This document shows positions 1 through 7,281 of a stretch of DNA of 64,000 bases, one piece after another (the stretch's first letter is position 1; the number at the start of each line of letters is the position of its first letter). This DNA comes from Alphaproteobacteria bacterium (GTDB taxonomy: Bacteria > Pseudomonadota > Alphaproteobacteria > Micropepsales > Micropepsaceae). A model generated the notes under the pieces. That model was not told the DNA's origin and searched no databases. It saw nothing but the letters and a program-made list of their open reading frames with translations. The position numbers were made by a program, and so were the translations under genes. The stretch lies in assembly GCA_016124635.1 (NCBI GenBank), contig WGNJ01000004.1, forward strand, positions 62,001-126,000, written 5' to 3'.

Positions 1-338
1 ACGCCCGCAAGGGTCTTGCCATGTTTCAACGCACGCAGGTGCCCGTCTTCGGCATCATCGAGAACATGAGCACATTCGTCTGTCCGCACTGCGGAAAGGA
101 GTCGCACATCTTCGGTCACGGCGGCGCGCGCGAGACTGCGGCAAAACTTGGCACCGATTTCTTGGGCGAGATTCCGCTTCACATGGCGATTAGGGAGACC
201 TCGGACGGCGGCGCACCGATCGCGGCAACCGATCCCGGAAGCCCGCAAGCAAAGGCATTTCTTGCCGTCGCGGAAAAAGTTCTGGCCAAGCTCGAGACGG
301 CCGATACCCGTCCCGCGCCACGCATCATCATGGAATAG
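1..338 (+). CDS. Mrp/ApbC-type Fe-S cluster carrier ATPase, 3' end (partial)
   Basis: Only the C-terminal part of about 112 residues lies in the window; the reading frame (codons from base 3) is open to the left edge. The visible sequence has the hallmark of the Mrp/NBP35 P-loop family: a conserved ARKGLAMF stretch, then VPVFGIIENMS followed by a CPHCG motif whose two cysteines hold the bridging Fe-S cluster at the dimer interface in this family. Family members carry and transfer Fe-S clusters in the cytoplasm. The Walker A half is outside the window. The tail has a short proline-containing extension after the last helix. The gene converges on the GFA-family gene with 12 bases between stop codons. 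Family assignment is firm; the exact symbol (mrp or apbC) is left open because the N-terminus is not visible. Confidence 0.9.
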   Translation, partial: ARKGLAMFQRTQVPVFGIIENMSTFVCPHCGKESHIFGHGGARETAAKLGTDFLGEIPLHMAIRETSDGGAPIAATDPGSPQAKAFLAVAEKVLAKLETADTRPAPRIIME

Positions 339-350
339 GGATTCACCGCC

Positions 351-731
351 CTAGAGGTCGTGCACGTGCAGCCAGGGCACGCGCTCTTCCTTGAAGGCGT
401 GCCCCGTCGGCGCGAAATCTTCAGGCTTGTCGAAGGCGCCGACGTGGAGATGTATCTCCGTCGGCCAGCGCTCGCCTTCGTACGTCAATGTCGAGCCGCA
501 TTCACCGCAGAAGCCGCGCTTGACGCCCGCCGACGAGGCAAACGTTCGCGGCCGCGCGCCTTTGAAGCGCACATGATCGCGCTCGTACCCCGCATACGCG
601 GAGACGGGCGCGCCCGTGTGCTTACGGCAAGACTGACAGTGGCAATAGCCGGTCCACTTCGGCGTGCCGTGCGCTTCGAACGTCACCGCACCGCAAAGGC
701 AGCGTCCGGTATGGATGATGTCGGACGTCAT
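351..731 (-). CDS. GFA family protein (glutathione-dependent formaldehyde-activating enzyme-like)
   Basis: A 126-residue protein with the full set of GFA zinc-binding cysteines: RCLCGAV (C11, C13), YCHCQSC (C30, C32, C35) and CGECG (C75, C78). The family fold binds two zinc ions. The founding member accelerates formaldehyde-glutathione conjugation, but most homologues have no proven substrate. The ATG at 731 overlaps the TGA of the upstream SMP-30 gene (ATGA), so the two are very likely translationally coupled in one operon. A longer reading frame extends upstream, but that part is only the other frame of the SMP-30 gene, so the ATG at 731 is chosen. Function beyond the family name is not shown by the sequence. 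Confidence 0.88.
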   Translation of the reverse strand: MTSDIIHTGRCLCGAVTFEAHGTPKWTGYCHCQSCRKHTGAPVSAYAGYERDHVRFKGARPRTFASSAGVKRGFCGECGSTLTYEGERWPTEIHLHVGAFDKPEDFAPTGHAFKEERVPWLHVHDL

Positions 732-1645
732 GCCGCGTAGTTTAGCTTCAATCCCGGCCGCGGCCAATCGGTTGCTACGAGTTTCCCGGTCGACGAGAGA
801 CAGACGTAGCCGGTCTTCATGTCCTTGCCGCCGAAGCAAATATTCGTGACGAGCGGATCGGCGAACTGCGTCTGCTCGTAGGAACCATCGTCCGGATGGA
901 TCGACGTGATGCCCCCGGCCGGGAACGAAATTGTTGCAACGCAAATGCGCCCGTTTGCTTCGACACCCAGGGAGTCGAAGAGCTGCAGCCCGGGTAGGCC
1001 GCAGACGCAGGTTCCGTGCAAGGGTCCGGTCGGCGGCGCCAGAACACCAGGTGCCGAGATATCGAACTTCATCAAGCGGCCGGCCATTGTTTGCGCGACA
1101 TAGAGCGTCTTTTCGTCGGGCGACAGGCCGCAGCCGTTCGGCATGTCGATCGGAAATACGATTTCCTTGACCATCTTCCCGTCGGGCGTCGCGTAGAAGA
1201 CCGCACCGCGATCGTGTAGCCGGCCGTATCCCTTGCCAAGATCCGTGAAATAGAAACCGCCTTGTTTGTCGAAGACGATGTCGTTCGGCCCGTTGAACTT
1301 GATGCCGTTGCAATCGCTATAGAGCCGCTCGGCCTTTCCCGTATTCAGATCGACTCGCTCGATACGCCCGCCGGAATAATCGTGCGGCTTGTCGCCCGGA
1401 AAGAGCAGACCGCCGACGTCGTGCCACTCGAAGCCGCCGTTGTTGCAGACATAGACGGCGCCATCGGGTCCCAGCGCCGCACCGTTCGGACCGCCGCCGA
1501 GCGTGGCGATCACCTCGCGCTTACCCTGCCCCCATACGCGCGTCAGCGTTCCGCCCGCAATTTCCACCAAGATCACGCTGCCGTCCGCCATCGCGATCGG
1601 ACCTTCGGGAAACTTCAAACCGGAAGCGATTTCACGAACGGTCAT
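728..1645 (-). CDS. SMP-30/gluconolactonase/LRE family protein
   Basis: A 305-residue six-bladed beta-propeller lactonase-type protein. Family metal ligands can be placed: Glu in FPEGP (about residue 14), Asn in the GPNDI segment, and Asn/Asp in the PNGCGLSPDE segment. SMP-30 relatives hydrolyse sugar lactones or other small esters using a bound divalent metal. There is no signal peptide, so the protein should be cytoplasmic. A strong Shine-Dalgarno sequence (AGGAGG) lies 8 bases before the ATG. It is the first gene of a two-gene operon with the GFA-family gene. Substrate cannot be deduced; lactonase activity is the family expectation only. Confidence 0.88.
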   Translation of the reverse strand: MTVREIASGLKFPEGPIAMADGSVILVEIAGGTLTRVWGQGKREVIATLGGGPNGAALGPDGAVYVCNNGGFEWHDVGGLLFPGDKPHDYSGGRIERVDLNTGKAERLYSDCNGIKFNGPNDIVFDKQGGFYFTDLGKGYGRLHDRGAVFYATPDGKMVKEIVFPIDMPNGCGLSPDEKTLYVAQTMAGRLMKFDISAPGVLAPPTGPLHGTCVCGLPGLQLFDSLGVEANGRICVATISFPAGGITSIHPDDGSYEQTQFADPLVTNICFGGKDMKTGYVCLSSTGKLVATDWPRPGLKLNYAA

Positions 1646-1748
1646 GGGTGCGTCCTCCTCAGACGGATTTTTTTAATGGCGCGAAGCTTCACACCATGTC
1701 TGGCGAGATAGCAACCGCCCCGGCAATATGTTCCCGTGTGCAGGCGAC

Positions 1749-2333
1749 CTAGAGACCCAGCATTTCGCGCAGTTCGGCAGCGCCCTCCGCACCCAGCACA
1801 TATTCCAGCTCGAAGGCGCACACGTCAAAGATGGTTAGATCGCCATCTGCAACCGGGCTGCAACATTGCGGCTCGGTTTCGAACTGATCATCGTACGTGA
1901 GTTCGCCCTCGTTGAGGCAGATTGGAAAGGCTCGGCAAAAGAACGGTTTCAGCGTCTCGCCCTGGGCCATCTTGCCTTCGGCGATCTGCAGCACGCACAA
2001 ACCCTTTGCGTTCAGAAAGACGCAGCGGTCGTTGTGCGTACGCGTCGTCACCGCATGACCCGACGGAAAGTCAGCGTCGTCGATAAAATCTTCGAACCAG
2101 CGCGCGGTATCGTGCTCTTGGTCGCGGTCCATCAGCGAGCGCACGAGATCGGCGTTTTCGAGAACGCGATCCCGTTCACCGAGATCAATATCGGCGCCGC
2201 CGCCACAGCACTCGGCCCGGCAGCTGGACATCGAACAGCCGGCGCGAAAACGCACCTCCAGCAGTTCGTCGCTCACCCTCAATTCGGAGATATGCTTCAG
2301 CCGATGCTTTCGCAGTATTCGCTCATCGCTCAT
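1749..2333 (-). CDS. Cysteine-cluster protein of YkgJ/DUF3109 type
   Basis: A 194-residue protein with many clustered cysteines: GCSMSSC and ECCGGG (C33, C38, C42, C43), then DRCVFLNAKGLCVL, KPFFCRAFPICL and a terminal QCCSPV. This arrangement is that of the poorly characterised zinc/iron-sulfur binding YkgJ-like and DUF3109 proteins. No enzyme activity is established for these. It is soluble, with an acidic C-terminus. A strong imperfect hairpin (2334-2378) sits directly before the ATG and would sequester the AGG-rich ribosome-binding segment (see findings). It lies 84 bases downstream of the membrane-protein gene at 2417-2899. The family call is moderately sure; the role is unknown. Confidence 0.65.
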   Translation of the reverse strand: MSDERILRKHRLKHISELRVSDELLEVRFRAGCSMSSCRAECCGGGADIDLGERDRVLENADLVRSLMDRDQEHDTARWFEDFIDDADFPSGHAVTTRTHNDRCVFLNAKGLCVLQIAEGKMAQGETLKPFFCRAFPICLNEGELTYDDQFETEPQCCSPVADGDLTIFDVCAFELEYVLGAEGAAELREMLGL

Positions 2334-2378
2334 GCGACACCCTACCTACCCATTTTTTGCAGGCAGGCAAGGTGTCGC
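2334..2378 (-). promoter_or_regulatory. Leader hairpin overlapping the ribosome-binding site
   Basis: Directly before the start codon at 2333, the minus strand can fold GCGACAC with GTGTCGC and, inside, CCTGCCT with AGGTAGG (one G-U pair), with a 4-base bulge and an A-rich 13-base loop. The only purine-rich Shine-Dalgarno candidate (AGGTAGGG) is in the 3' arm. This geometry suits control of translation initiation, although it could also be a DNA operator or a repeat. No U-tract follows, so it is not a simple terminator. Confidence 0.45.
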
Positions 2379-2416
2379 GATTCGGGAACATACGAAAGGG
2401 GCGCGCGTCTTATCGG

Positions 2417-2899
2417 TTAGGCGCCGCGCGCCACTTCGACTTTCGTGATCACACGCTCGTTCCATGACGAGTCGTAGTATGTGACGCGCACGTGCTCACC
2501 ATCGCGCAGATGACCGCCCCAGAGTTGGGTTGCGTTGTATCCCGGCTTGAGCAGGCCATAGTCGTACGAGAACTGCTGACCGCCAAGCTGGAACGCCTCA
2601 ACCGGCTGTCCGCGCTGCGCCCCGGCGAAATTTGAAACGGTTCCCTCCGCCACTTGGACCCGTCCGTTGATCACAGCGCGGGCAACTTCCACATATTGCA
2701 CGACGGCACTCGAGATGAGCGCACCGACGACGGCCGCGATTCCTAGAAATGTGATGAAAGCCCAACGCGTCCGGCCCGCCCTGCGAAAGCGCAATGGAAC
2801 AGCGACGGCAAATCCGATGATCGTCGCAATCATCACCCATGCTTGCCATCCGAACGGCAACCGTGTCGCGAAGTCGAAGACTGTTGTGTAATCGCCCAT
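2417..2899 (-). CDS. Hypothetical two-helix membrane protein with DUF3592-like C-terminal domain
   Basis: A 160-residue protein. Two hydrophobic segments (about residues 19-35 and 47-70) are separated by an arginine-rich loop (RFRRAGRTR), which suggests both ends face the same side. The C-terminal 80 residues are predicted beta-rich, with EGTVSNF, FSYDYG, an LRDGEHVRVTYY stretch and ERVITKVEV. This pattern resembles small beta-barrel domains of the DUF3592 type; the resemblance is judged by eye. The start has an AGAGG ribosome-binding sequence 8 bases upstream. It follows the thyA-folA operon after a 189-base gap. I do not recognise a function. Confidence 0.6.
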   Translation of the reverse strand: MGDYTTVFDFATRLPFGWQAWVMIATIIGFAVAVPLRFRRAGRTRWAFITFLGIAAVVGALISSAVVQYVEVARAVINGRVQVAEGTVSNFAGAQRGQPVEAFQLGGQQFSYDYGLLKPGYNATQLWGGHLRDGEHVRVTYYDSSWNERVITKVEVARGA

Positions 2900-2957
2900 G
2901 CTCGAGCCTCTTTTTTTTGAGTTTGTTTTTGCGAATGAACGCCGCGATGTCGAACCA

Positions 2958-2981
2958 AACGCGCGCGATGATGCGCGCGTT
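2958..2981 (-). terminator. Strong GC hairpin downstream of folA
   Basis: AACGCGCGC and GCGCGCGTT form a perfect 9-bp inverted repeat with a 6-base loop, 108 bases past the folA stop. On the minus strand it is followed by TTTGGTT, a weak U-rich tail. A second hairpin (3023-3042, GCGTGCG/CGCACGC) lies between it and folA. The 189-base gap (2900-3088) otherwise shows no gene. Likely the transcription end of the thyA-GNAT-folA operon. Confidence 0.4.
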
Positions 2982-3088
2982 CTTCAAACACGCAATGGTG
3001 TTATCTCGCATGTGCGTCTGGCGCGTGCGCAATCACGCACGCTTTTGCGGCAACACAGATTGTTCGTTGTCAAAAAACTGAATCGCTT

Positions 3089-3592
3089 CTAGCGCGCGCG
3101 ATCGAGTTCAACGATGTCGAACGTCAGACCCGAACGCGATGTTCGAGCGGCAACACGTTGTGTCGCTTGCCATTCTCGCTCATCTATAGCCGGAAAATGC
3201 ACATCGCCATCGAACGTTTTGTGCACGCGCGTAACGTAGATTCGATCTGCTCGTTTCATCGCCTCGGCATAAATTTGGGCACCGCCGAGCACTGCGATCT
3301 CATCCGGTTTCTGGTGCATCGCAACAGCAATTGCCTCGTCGAACGACGACGCGACGGTAGCGCCAGGTGCTTTGTAGTCAGGATTGCGCGTTACGACGAT
3401 GTTGATTCGCCCCGGCAGCGGTTTCTTCGGCAGGCTCTCCCAAGTCTTTCGCCCCATGATGCAGGGCTTGCCCATAGTGATCTCGCGAAACCACGTCATG
3501 TCTTCGGGTATCCGCCAAGGCAGCGAACCGTCTTTGCCGATCACGCGGTTCTCCGCCATGGCGACGACAAGGGCGATCCGAGCCGCGCTCAT
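3089..3592 (-). CDS. folA: Dihydrofolate reductase
   Basis: A 167-residue DHFR of normal length. Conserved features are present: the N-terminal VVAMAENRVIGKDGSLPW segment (Met20-loop region with the LPW motif), the acidic IPEDM residue that protonates the substrate, the MGRKTWESLP NADPH-binding segment, and VLGGAQIYAEAM (the GG-x-x-x-Y nucleotide-binding turn). It reduces dihydrofolate to tetrahydrofolate with NADPH, recycling the product of thymidylate synthase. It is the last gene of a three-gene operon: its ATG overlaps the stop of the GNAT gene (ATGA), which in turn overlaps thyA. Pairing thyA with folA is common; the acetyltransferase between them is the unusual part. Confidence 0.95.
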   Translation of the reverse strand: MSAARIALVVAMAENRVIGKDGSLPWRIPEDMTWFREITMGKPCIMGRKTWESLPKKPLPGRINIVVTRNPDYKAPGATVASSFDEAIAVAMHQKPDEIAVLGGAQIYAEAMKRADRIYVTRVHKTFDGDVHFPAIDEREWQATQRVAARTSRSGLTFDIVELDRAR

Positions 3593-4077
3593 TCGCGCGC
3601 TGCCAGATTACGCAACGCCGCGTCGCTGAGCCTGAAGATGGTCCACTCGTCCATCGGCTTGGCGCCGAGCGACTTGTAGAACGCGATCGACGGTTCGTTC
3701 CAATCGAGCACCGACCACTCGACGCGCGAACAGTTCTCGGCCACCGCTCGCTTCGCCAAGTTCACCAACAGCGCTTTGCCGATGCCTTGTCCCCGAAATT
3801 CCGGCCGGACAAACAGATCCTCGAGATAGATTCCGTGCCGCCCGCGAAACGTCGAATAGTTGTAGAACCAAAGCGCGAACCCGGCCGGCTTGCCGCCTGC
3901 CTCCGCGATGTCGCAGAACACGCGCGGGCTCGGCCCGAACAAGTCGCGCTCGATATCGTTGGCCGTCGCATCCACTTCATCGAGCAGCCGCTCGTACGCG
4001 GCGAGCTCCCGGATGAGGGCGAAGATCAGATCGCGGTCGGAAGGCTTTGCAGTGCGGGTCGAAAAGCCGCCACTCAC
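3589..4077 (-). CDS. GNAT acetyltransferase, spermidine/thialysine N-acetyltransferase-like
   Basis: A 162-residue single-domain GNAT protein. The acetyl-CoA pyrophosphate loop is RGQGIG (residues 95-100), preceded by the [13 protein letters not shown] strand. The [15 protein letters not shown] stretch (about 66-80) is typical of the SSAT (diamine/thialysine acetyltransferase) branch. Known relatives acetylate small polyamines or thialysine with acetyl-CoA. It sits between thyA and folA with 4-base overlaps on both sides, so it must be co-expressed with folate enzymes; a direct link to folate metabolism is not known. Subfamily assignment rests on the motif alone. Confidence 0.85.
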   Translation of the reverse strand: MSGGFSTRTAKPSDRDLIFALIRELAAYERLLDEVDATANDIERDLFGPSPRVFCDIAEAGGKPAGFALWFYNYSTFRGRHGIYLEDLFVRPEFRGQGIGKALLVNLAKRAVAENCSRVEWSVLDWNEPSIAFYKSLGAKPMDEWTIFRLSDAALRNLAARE

Positions 4078-4868
4078 ACCGCCACCGGCGCCGCGATATG
4101 CGGGTGTGCTTGATAGCCTTCGAGCCGGAAGTCCTCGAACTTGAAATCGAAGATATTTTTCACGGCCGAATTGAGATGCATCCGGGGCAGCTGATAGGGC
4201 GCGCGCGAAAGCTGCAGCTCGGCTTGCTCAAGATGATTGAGATAGAGGTGCGCGTCTCCGAACGTGTGCACGAAGTCGCCGGCTTTGAGCCCGGTCACCT
4301 GCGCCACCATCATCAGTAGCAACGCGTAGCTTGCAATGTTGAACGGCACACCGAGAAAGATGTCCGCGGAACGCTGATAGAGCTGGCACGAGAGCTGCCC
4401 ATTCGCGACATAGAATTGGAACAGGCAGTGGCACGGCGGCAGTGCCATCTTCTCGATTTCAGCCGGATTCCACGCTGACACGATCAACCGCCTGGAGTCC
4501 GGATTGCGCTTGATCTCGCCGATGATCTTGCCGATCTGATCGATTGCCTCGCCGTCTTGGCTCGGCCACGACCGCCACTGCGCGCCGTAAACAGGTCCGA
4601 GGTCCCCACGCTCGTCCGCCCACTCGTCCCAGATGCGGACCCCGTGCTCCTTGAGGTAGCCGATGTTCGTGTCGCCCTTCAGGAACCAGAGCAGCTCGTG
4701 AATGATGGACTTGAGATGCAGCTTCTTCGTCGTCAGCAGTGGGAAGCCTTCGCTGAGGTCGAAGCGCAATTGATGGCCGAAGATCGAGAGCGTTCCGGTC
4801 CCGGTCCGGTCGCCCTTTTTCACCCCGTGCCGAAGCACGTGCTCCATCAAGTCGAGATACTGGCGCAT
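4074..4868 (-). CDS. thyA: Thymidylate synthase (ThyA)
   Basis: A 264-residue protein, the same length as E. coli ThyA. The catalytic cysteine is C146 in the [11 protein letters not shown] motif. Phosphate-binding arginines occur in RTGTGT (R21) and in the [12 protein letters not shown] segment, and the C-terminus ends [10 protein letters not shown]. It methylates dUMP to dTMP using methylene-tetrahydrofolate and produces the dihydrofolate that FolA reduces. First gene of the operon thyA-GNAT-folA; the gene is divergent from ssrA, whose promoter lies in the same gap. Confidence 0.97.
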   Translation of the reverse strand: MRQYLDLMEHVLRHGVKKGDRTGTGTLSIFGHQLRFDLSEGFPLLTTKKLHLKSIIHELLWFLKGDTNIGYLKEHGVRIWDEWADERGDLGPVYGAQWRSWPSQDGEAIDQIGKIIGEIKRNPDSRRLIVSAWNPAEIEKMALPPCHCLFQFYVANGQLSCQLYQRSADIFLGVPFNIASYALLLMMVAQVTGLKAGDFVHTFGDAHLYLNHLEQAELQLSRAPYQLPRMHLNSAVKNIFDFKFEDFRLEGYQAHPHIAAPVAV

Positions 4869-4950
4869 GGCCTCTGCTCACGCTGATTCCGCGGCACCTT
4901 AACCCTCCGGCCGGGACCGCTAAAGCGCTACAACTTTTAACCCACAGCGC

Positions 4951-4956
4951 CTATAT
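4951..4956 (+). promoter_or_regulatory. Candidate -10 element for ssrA
   Basis: CTATAT (within CTATATAAG) lies shortly upstream of the acceptor piece of the tmRNA gene. No convincing -35 hexamer is present; the best candidate at 17 bp spacing is CTACAA (4928-4933). Assigned by position and AT-richness within a GC-rich region. Confidence 0.35.
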
Positions 4957-4962
4957 AAGAGC

Positions 4963-5245
4963 TGCCGGCTTGCCGGCTATGGCGATAAACGCGCGTGTAA
5001 TAAGCGGATCGGACCCGGGGGCGGTACCCGGCGCCTCCACCAACTGAGCATCCAGGGACATCGCGCCGGGTGCTTAGCTGTGGGGGCGAACTAGGATCGA
5101 CGAACGTGTAAAGACGTTGCTTTCGCTCGGTATGGTATCCGCCGTTATCGGGCTGTCTGTTTAGGTGCCAACGACAATGAAATGGCCCTCGCTGCCTAAT
5201 AGGTAAGCGCGGCTCGGAGGGGCGCCGGGCAACAGAAGCCCCTCC
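4963..5245 (+). ncRNA. ssrA: Circularly permuted two-piece tmRNA (ssrA)
   Basis: The gene is permuted: the acceptor half with its encoded CCA (5040-5042) precedes the mRNA-like half. GGGGGCG (5082-5088) pairs perfectly with CGCCTCC (5032-5038), giving a 7-bp acceptor stem with the G3-U70 pair (5084/5036) that alanyl-tRNA synthetase recognises. The T-arm is CCGGG (5015-5019), a 7-base loop, and CCCGG (5027-5031). About 39 bases (5043-5081) between the halves would be removed in processing. This architecture is known from alphaproteobacteria (Caulobacter). The RNA rescues stalled ribosomes and tags their products for proteolysis. The outer ends are approximate. A hairpin (5216-5223 with 5238-5245) closes the coding half. 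Long minus-strand frames here are shadows. Confidence 0.93.
5167..5199 (+). other. tmRNA tag-peptide reading frame (ANDNEMALAA)
   Basis: Within the coding piece of ssrA the frame GCC AAC GAC AAT GAA ATG GCC CTC GCT GCC TAA encodes ten residues, ending in the LAA degron read by ClpX, and a second stop TAG follows directly. With the alanine carried by tmRNA itself, the tag would be AANDNEMALAA. The AND start and LAA end are standard; at 11 residues the tag is as short as that of E. coli and shorter than the alphaproteobacterial tags I recall (for example 14 residues in Caulobacter). Confidence 0.88.
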
Positions 5246-5247
5246 AC

Positions 5248-6555
5248 CTAATCTCCATGTTTCCGGGCTAACACGCGCAACGACGCGGTTTCCGGCAAGA
5301 GCTTTTTGAAGACCAGAAAACCGGTCGCCCCGCTCACCATGCAGAGCGCGCCGCCGAGCGCGACCGTTTCGGGCACGCCGATCTGATGGGAAACCCAGCC
5401 CGCCGTCAGCGCGCCGAAGGGCAAAATTCCCATGAAGCACATCACGTAATACGCCATCACGCGCCCACGCATCGCGTCGTCCACCAGGGTTTGGATCAGC
5501 GTGTTTGTCGAAATTCCCTGCGCCATCAATCCGAAACCGGCCGGCATCAGCAGCCCGACCGAGAGCCCAAAGACGGTCGATTGAGAGAAGGCGATCAAAA
5601 ACAACCCGAACCAGGCCGCCGCCGCGAAGGGAATGTAAGGTAGCCACTTTTGCGGTAGGCGGCTCAAGGTCAGCGCGCCAATCAGGGCGCCGGCACCGAC
5701 ACCCGCCATCAAGAACCCATAGGCATCGGGCCCGCCTTTCAGAATATCGCGCGCAAAGACCGGCATCAGCGTCAGATACGGTGCGCCGAAGAAGCTCGAG
5801 CCCGCCAGCAGAATCAACAGCAGCCTGATCGACGAGTGCGTCGAGGCGTAGCGGAACCCTTCGCGCAGATCGGTCAGCGGATGGCTGGGCGCCCGTAGAG
5901 CCGGAGCCGTCAATCGCATCAACGCCAGTCCGCCGATGACCCCAAGATACGAAATGCCATTCAGCGCAAAGCACCATCCCTCGCCGATGATGCCGACGAC
6001 GATACCCGCGATGCTGGGTCCGGCAAGGCGGGCGCCGTTGAACATCACCGAATTGAGCGCGATCGCGCGTGGCAAATCCGGGCGGCCCACCATCTCGACC
6101 GTGAACGACTGCCGCGTCGGAATATCGAACGAGTTGGCGATTCCGAAGCAGAACGCCAGCCCGATGATCTCCCAGATCTGCACTTGATGCGTCAGGGTCA
6201 GGGTCGAAAGCACGAAGGCGAACGACATCATCGACGTTTGTGTAATGAACAAGATGCGCCGCCGGTTGGCACGATCGGCAATGACGCCGGCGAAAGGCGA
6301 AATGAAGAAAACCGGCGCTTGCTGGGCGAAACTGACGAGGCCGAGCAACAACGGCGAGCCGGTCAATCGATAGACCAGCCACGACAGCGCGATCGCCTGC
6401 ATCCAAAAACCGATGAGCGAGATGCCCTGACCGAAGAAATAGAGCCGGTAATTGCGGTGCTGAAATACGCTGAGAAGCGACCCGCGCACGGGCGCTGGAG
6501 CGGCTGGAGCCTCGGCGTCCGGGACGCCGCTATCGATATTGGTCGTACTGTTCAA
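5248..6555 (-). CDS. MFS transporter, MFS_3 (EntS-like exporter) type
   Basis: About 435 residues with 12 predicted membrane helices. Motif A of the major facilitator superfamily is seen as GVIADRANRRR between helices 2 and 3, and its repeat as GLMAQGISTNTLIQTLVDDAMRGRVMAYY, characteristic of the MFS_3 family that includes the enterobactin exporter EntS. The substrate is unknown. The longest frame begins at an ATG at 6621, but that ATG lies inside the mscL terminator hairpin and would give an atypical alanine/arginine-rich leader. TTG at 6555 (LNSTTNIDSG) is the more likely start, though it lacks a strong ribosome-binding sequence. It converges on ssrA and follows mscL on the same strand. Confidence 0.85.
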   Translation of the reverse strand: MNSTTNIDSGVPDAEAPAAPAPVRGSLLSVFQHRNYRLYFFGQGISLIGFWMQAIALSWLVYRLTGSPLLLGLVSFAQQAPVFFISPFAGVIADRANRRRILFITQTSMMSFAFVLSTLTLTHQVQIWEIIGLAFCFGIANSFDIPTRQSFTVEMVGRPDLPRAIALNSVMFNGARLAGPSIAGIVVGIIGEGWCFALNGISYLGVIGGLALMRLTAPALRAPSHPLTDLREGFRYASTHSSIRLLLILLAGSSFFGAPYLTLMPVFARDILKGGPDAYGFLMAGVGAGALIGALTLSRLPQKWLPYIPFAAAAWFGLFLIAFSQSTVFGLSVGLLMPAGFGLMAQGISTNTLIQTLVDDAMRGRVMAYYVMCFMGILPFGALTAGWVSHQIGVPETVALGGALCMVSGATGFLVFKKLLPETASLRVLARKHGD

Positions 6556-6586
6556 CGCCGGGCGACAATAGGGTGGTGCCGCGGCC

Positions 6587-6620
6587 AAGAAAAGGGCGCC
6601 GCGCGTGACGCGGCGCCGCA
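6587..6620 (-). terminator. Rho-independent terminator of mscL
   Basis: On the minus strand GGCGCCGCG, a TCACG loop and CGCGGCGCC form a 9-bp GC stem followed by CTTTTCTT. It lies about 22 bases beyond the mscL stop. Its position also argues against using the upstream ATG for the following MFS gene. Confidence 0.85.
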
Positions 6621-6642
6621 CATTTCGAACGATCGTCCTAGC

Positions 6643-7116
6643 TCAGCGCTTTGCCAGCAAGTCGCGAATTTCGGTGAGCAAGACGATATCCGGCGCGGGC
6701 GGCGCGGCCGGCGGCGTCGGATCGGCGGCTTGCTTGCGCTTCAGCGAGTTGATCCAGCGCACGATCAGGAAGATCGAGAAGGCGACGATCAGGAAATTGA
6801 TGATGGCGTTGAGGAACTTGCCGTAGCCGATGACCGCGTGGCCGCCTTCCTGTGCCGCCTTCAGTGTTTCGAACGTCGCAAGGGCCTTCGGATCTGCGGC
6901 GCCCCCTGCAGCCTCTGTCGCCTTGGCCGACAAATGCGTGAGGTCGATGTAATAATTCGAGAAGTCGACGCCGCCCATTGCCCATCCGATCGGCGGCATC
7001 ACCACGTCGTTCACGAGCGAGGTGACGATCGCCGTAAACGCGGCACCAATAATGATGCCGACGGCGAGATCGACGACATTTCCCTTGATCGCGAACTCAC
7101 GAAATTCCTTCCACAT
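6643..7116 (-). CDS. mscL: Large-conductance mechanosensitive channel MscL
   Basis: A 157-residue membrane protein starting [20 protein letters not shown], the conserved N-terminal amphipathic helix and pore-lining TM1 of MscL. TM1 continues with [24 protein letters not shown]2 is [16 protein letters not shown], followed by a basic KRKQ segment and the C-terminal bundle [17 protein letters not shown] helix. The periplasmic loop (about residues 50-95) is longer than in E. coli. The channel opens under membrane tension and releases solutes during osmotic downshock. The start at 7116 is preceded by an excellent GGAGGGG ribosome-binding sequence; a longer frame upstream is rejected. Monocistronic, with its own terminator. 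Confidence 0.95.
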   Translation of the reverse strand: MWKEFREFAIKGNVVDLAVGIIIGAAFTAIVTSLVNDVVMPPIGWAMGGVDFSNYYIDLTHLSAKATEAAGGAADPKALATFETLKAAQEGGHAVIGYGKFLNAIINFLIVAFSIFLIVRWINSLKRKQAADPTPPAAPPAPDIVLLTEIRDLLAKR

Positions 7117-7281
7117 AGGCCTGGCCCCTCCTGAAATGCCCTTTGAACAGGCGCGAATCGTTGGTCCGAGGCTCTCAACATACTCCGGCACCGCCAGGTC
7201 CGGCCATCGACCCAGCCTTGCATCGAACCTTCGCAAGTGCTCCGAATTGCCGATCCAACGCTATTGCATCTGAGGCTTTCG

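Noticed and set aside
351..1313. 320-residue frame that includes the GFA protein
   Set aside because: Only the last 126 residues have GFA motifs; the rest is another frame of SMP-30. The ATG at 731 overlaps the SMP-30 stop as in coupled genes.
3023..3046. Plus-strand terminator-like hairpin with TTTT
   Set aside because: No plus-strand gene lies upstream; the hairpin is noted only as part of the folA downstream region.
2900..3088. Short plus-strand frames rich in Met, Arg and His
   Set aside because: They overlap hairpins and lack ribosome-binding sequences; the region fits a terminator and leader.
4937..6406. 489-residue minus-strand frame across the tmRNA gene
   Set aside because: It spans a structured RNA gene and overlaps the MFS gene in another frame; composition is unlike real proteins.
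7117..7281. Operator between mscL and the OYE gene
   Set aside because: No inverted or direct repeat or convincing promoter hexamers could be identified.
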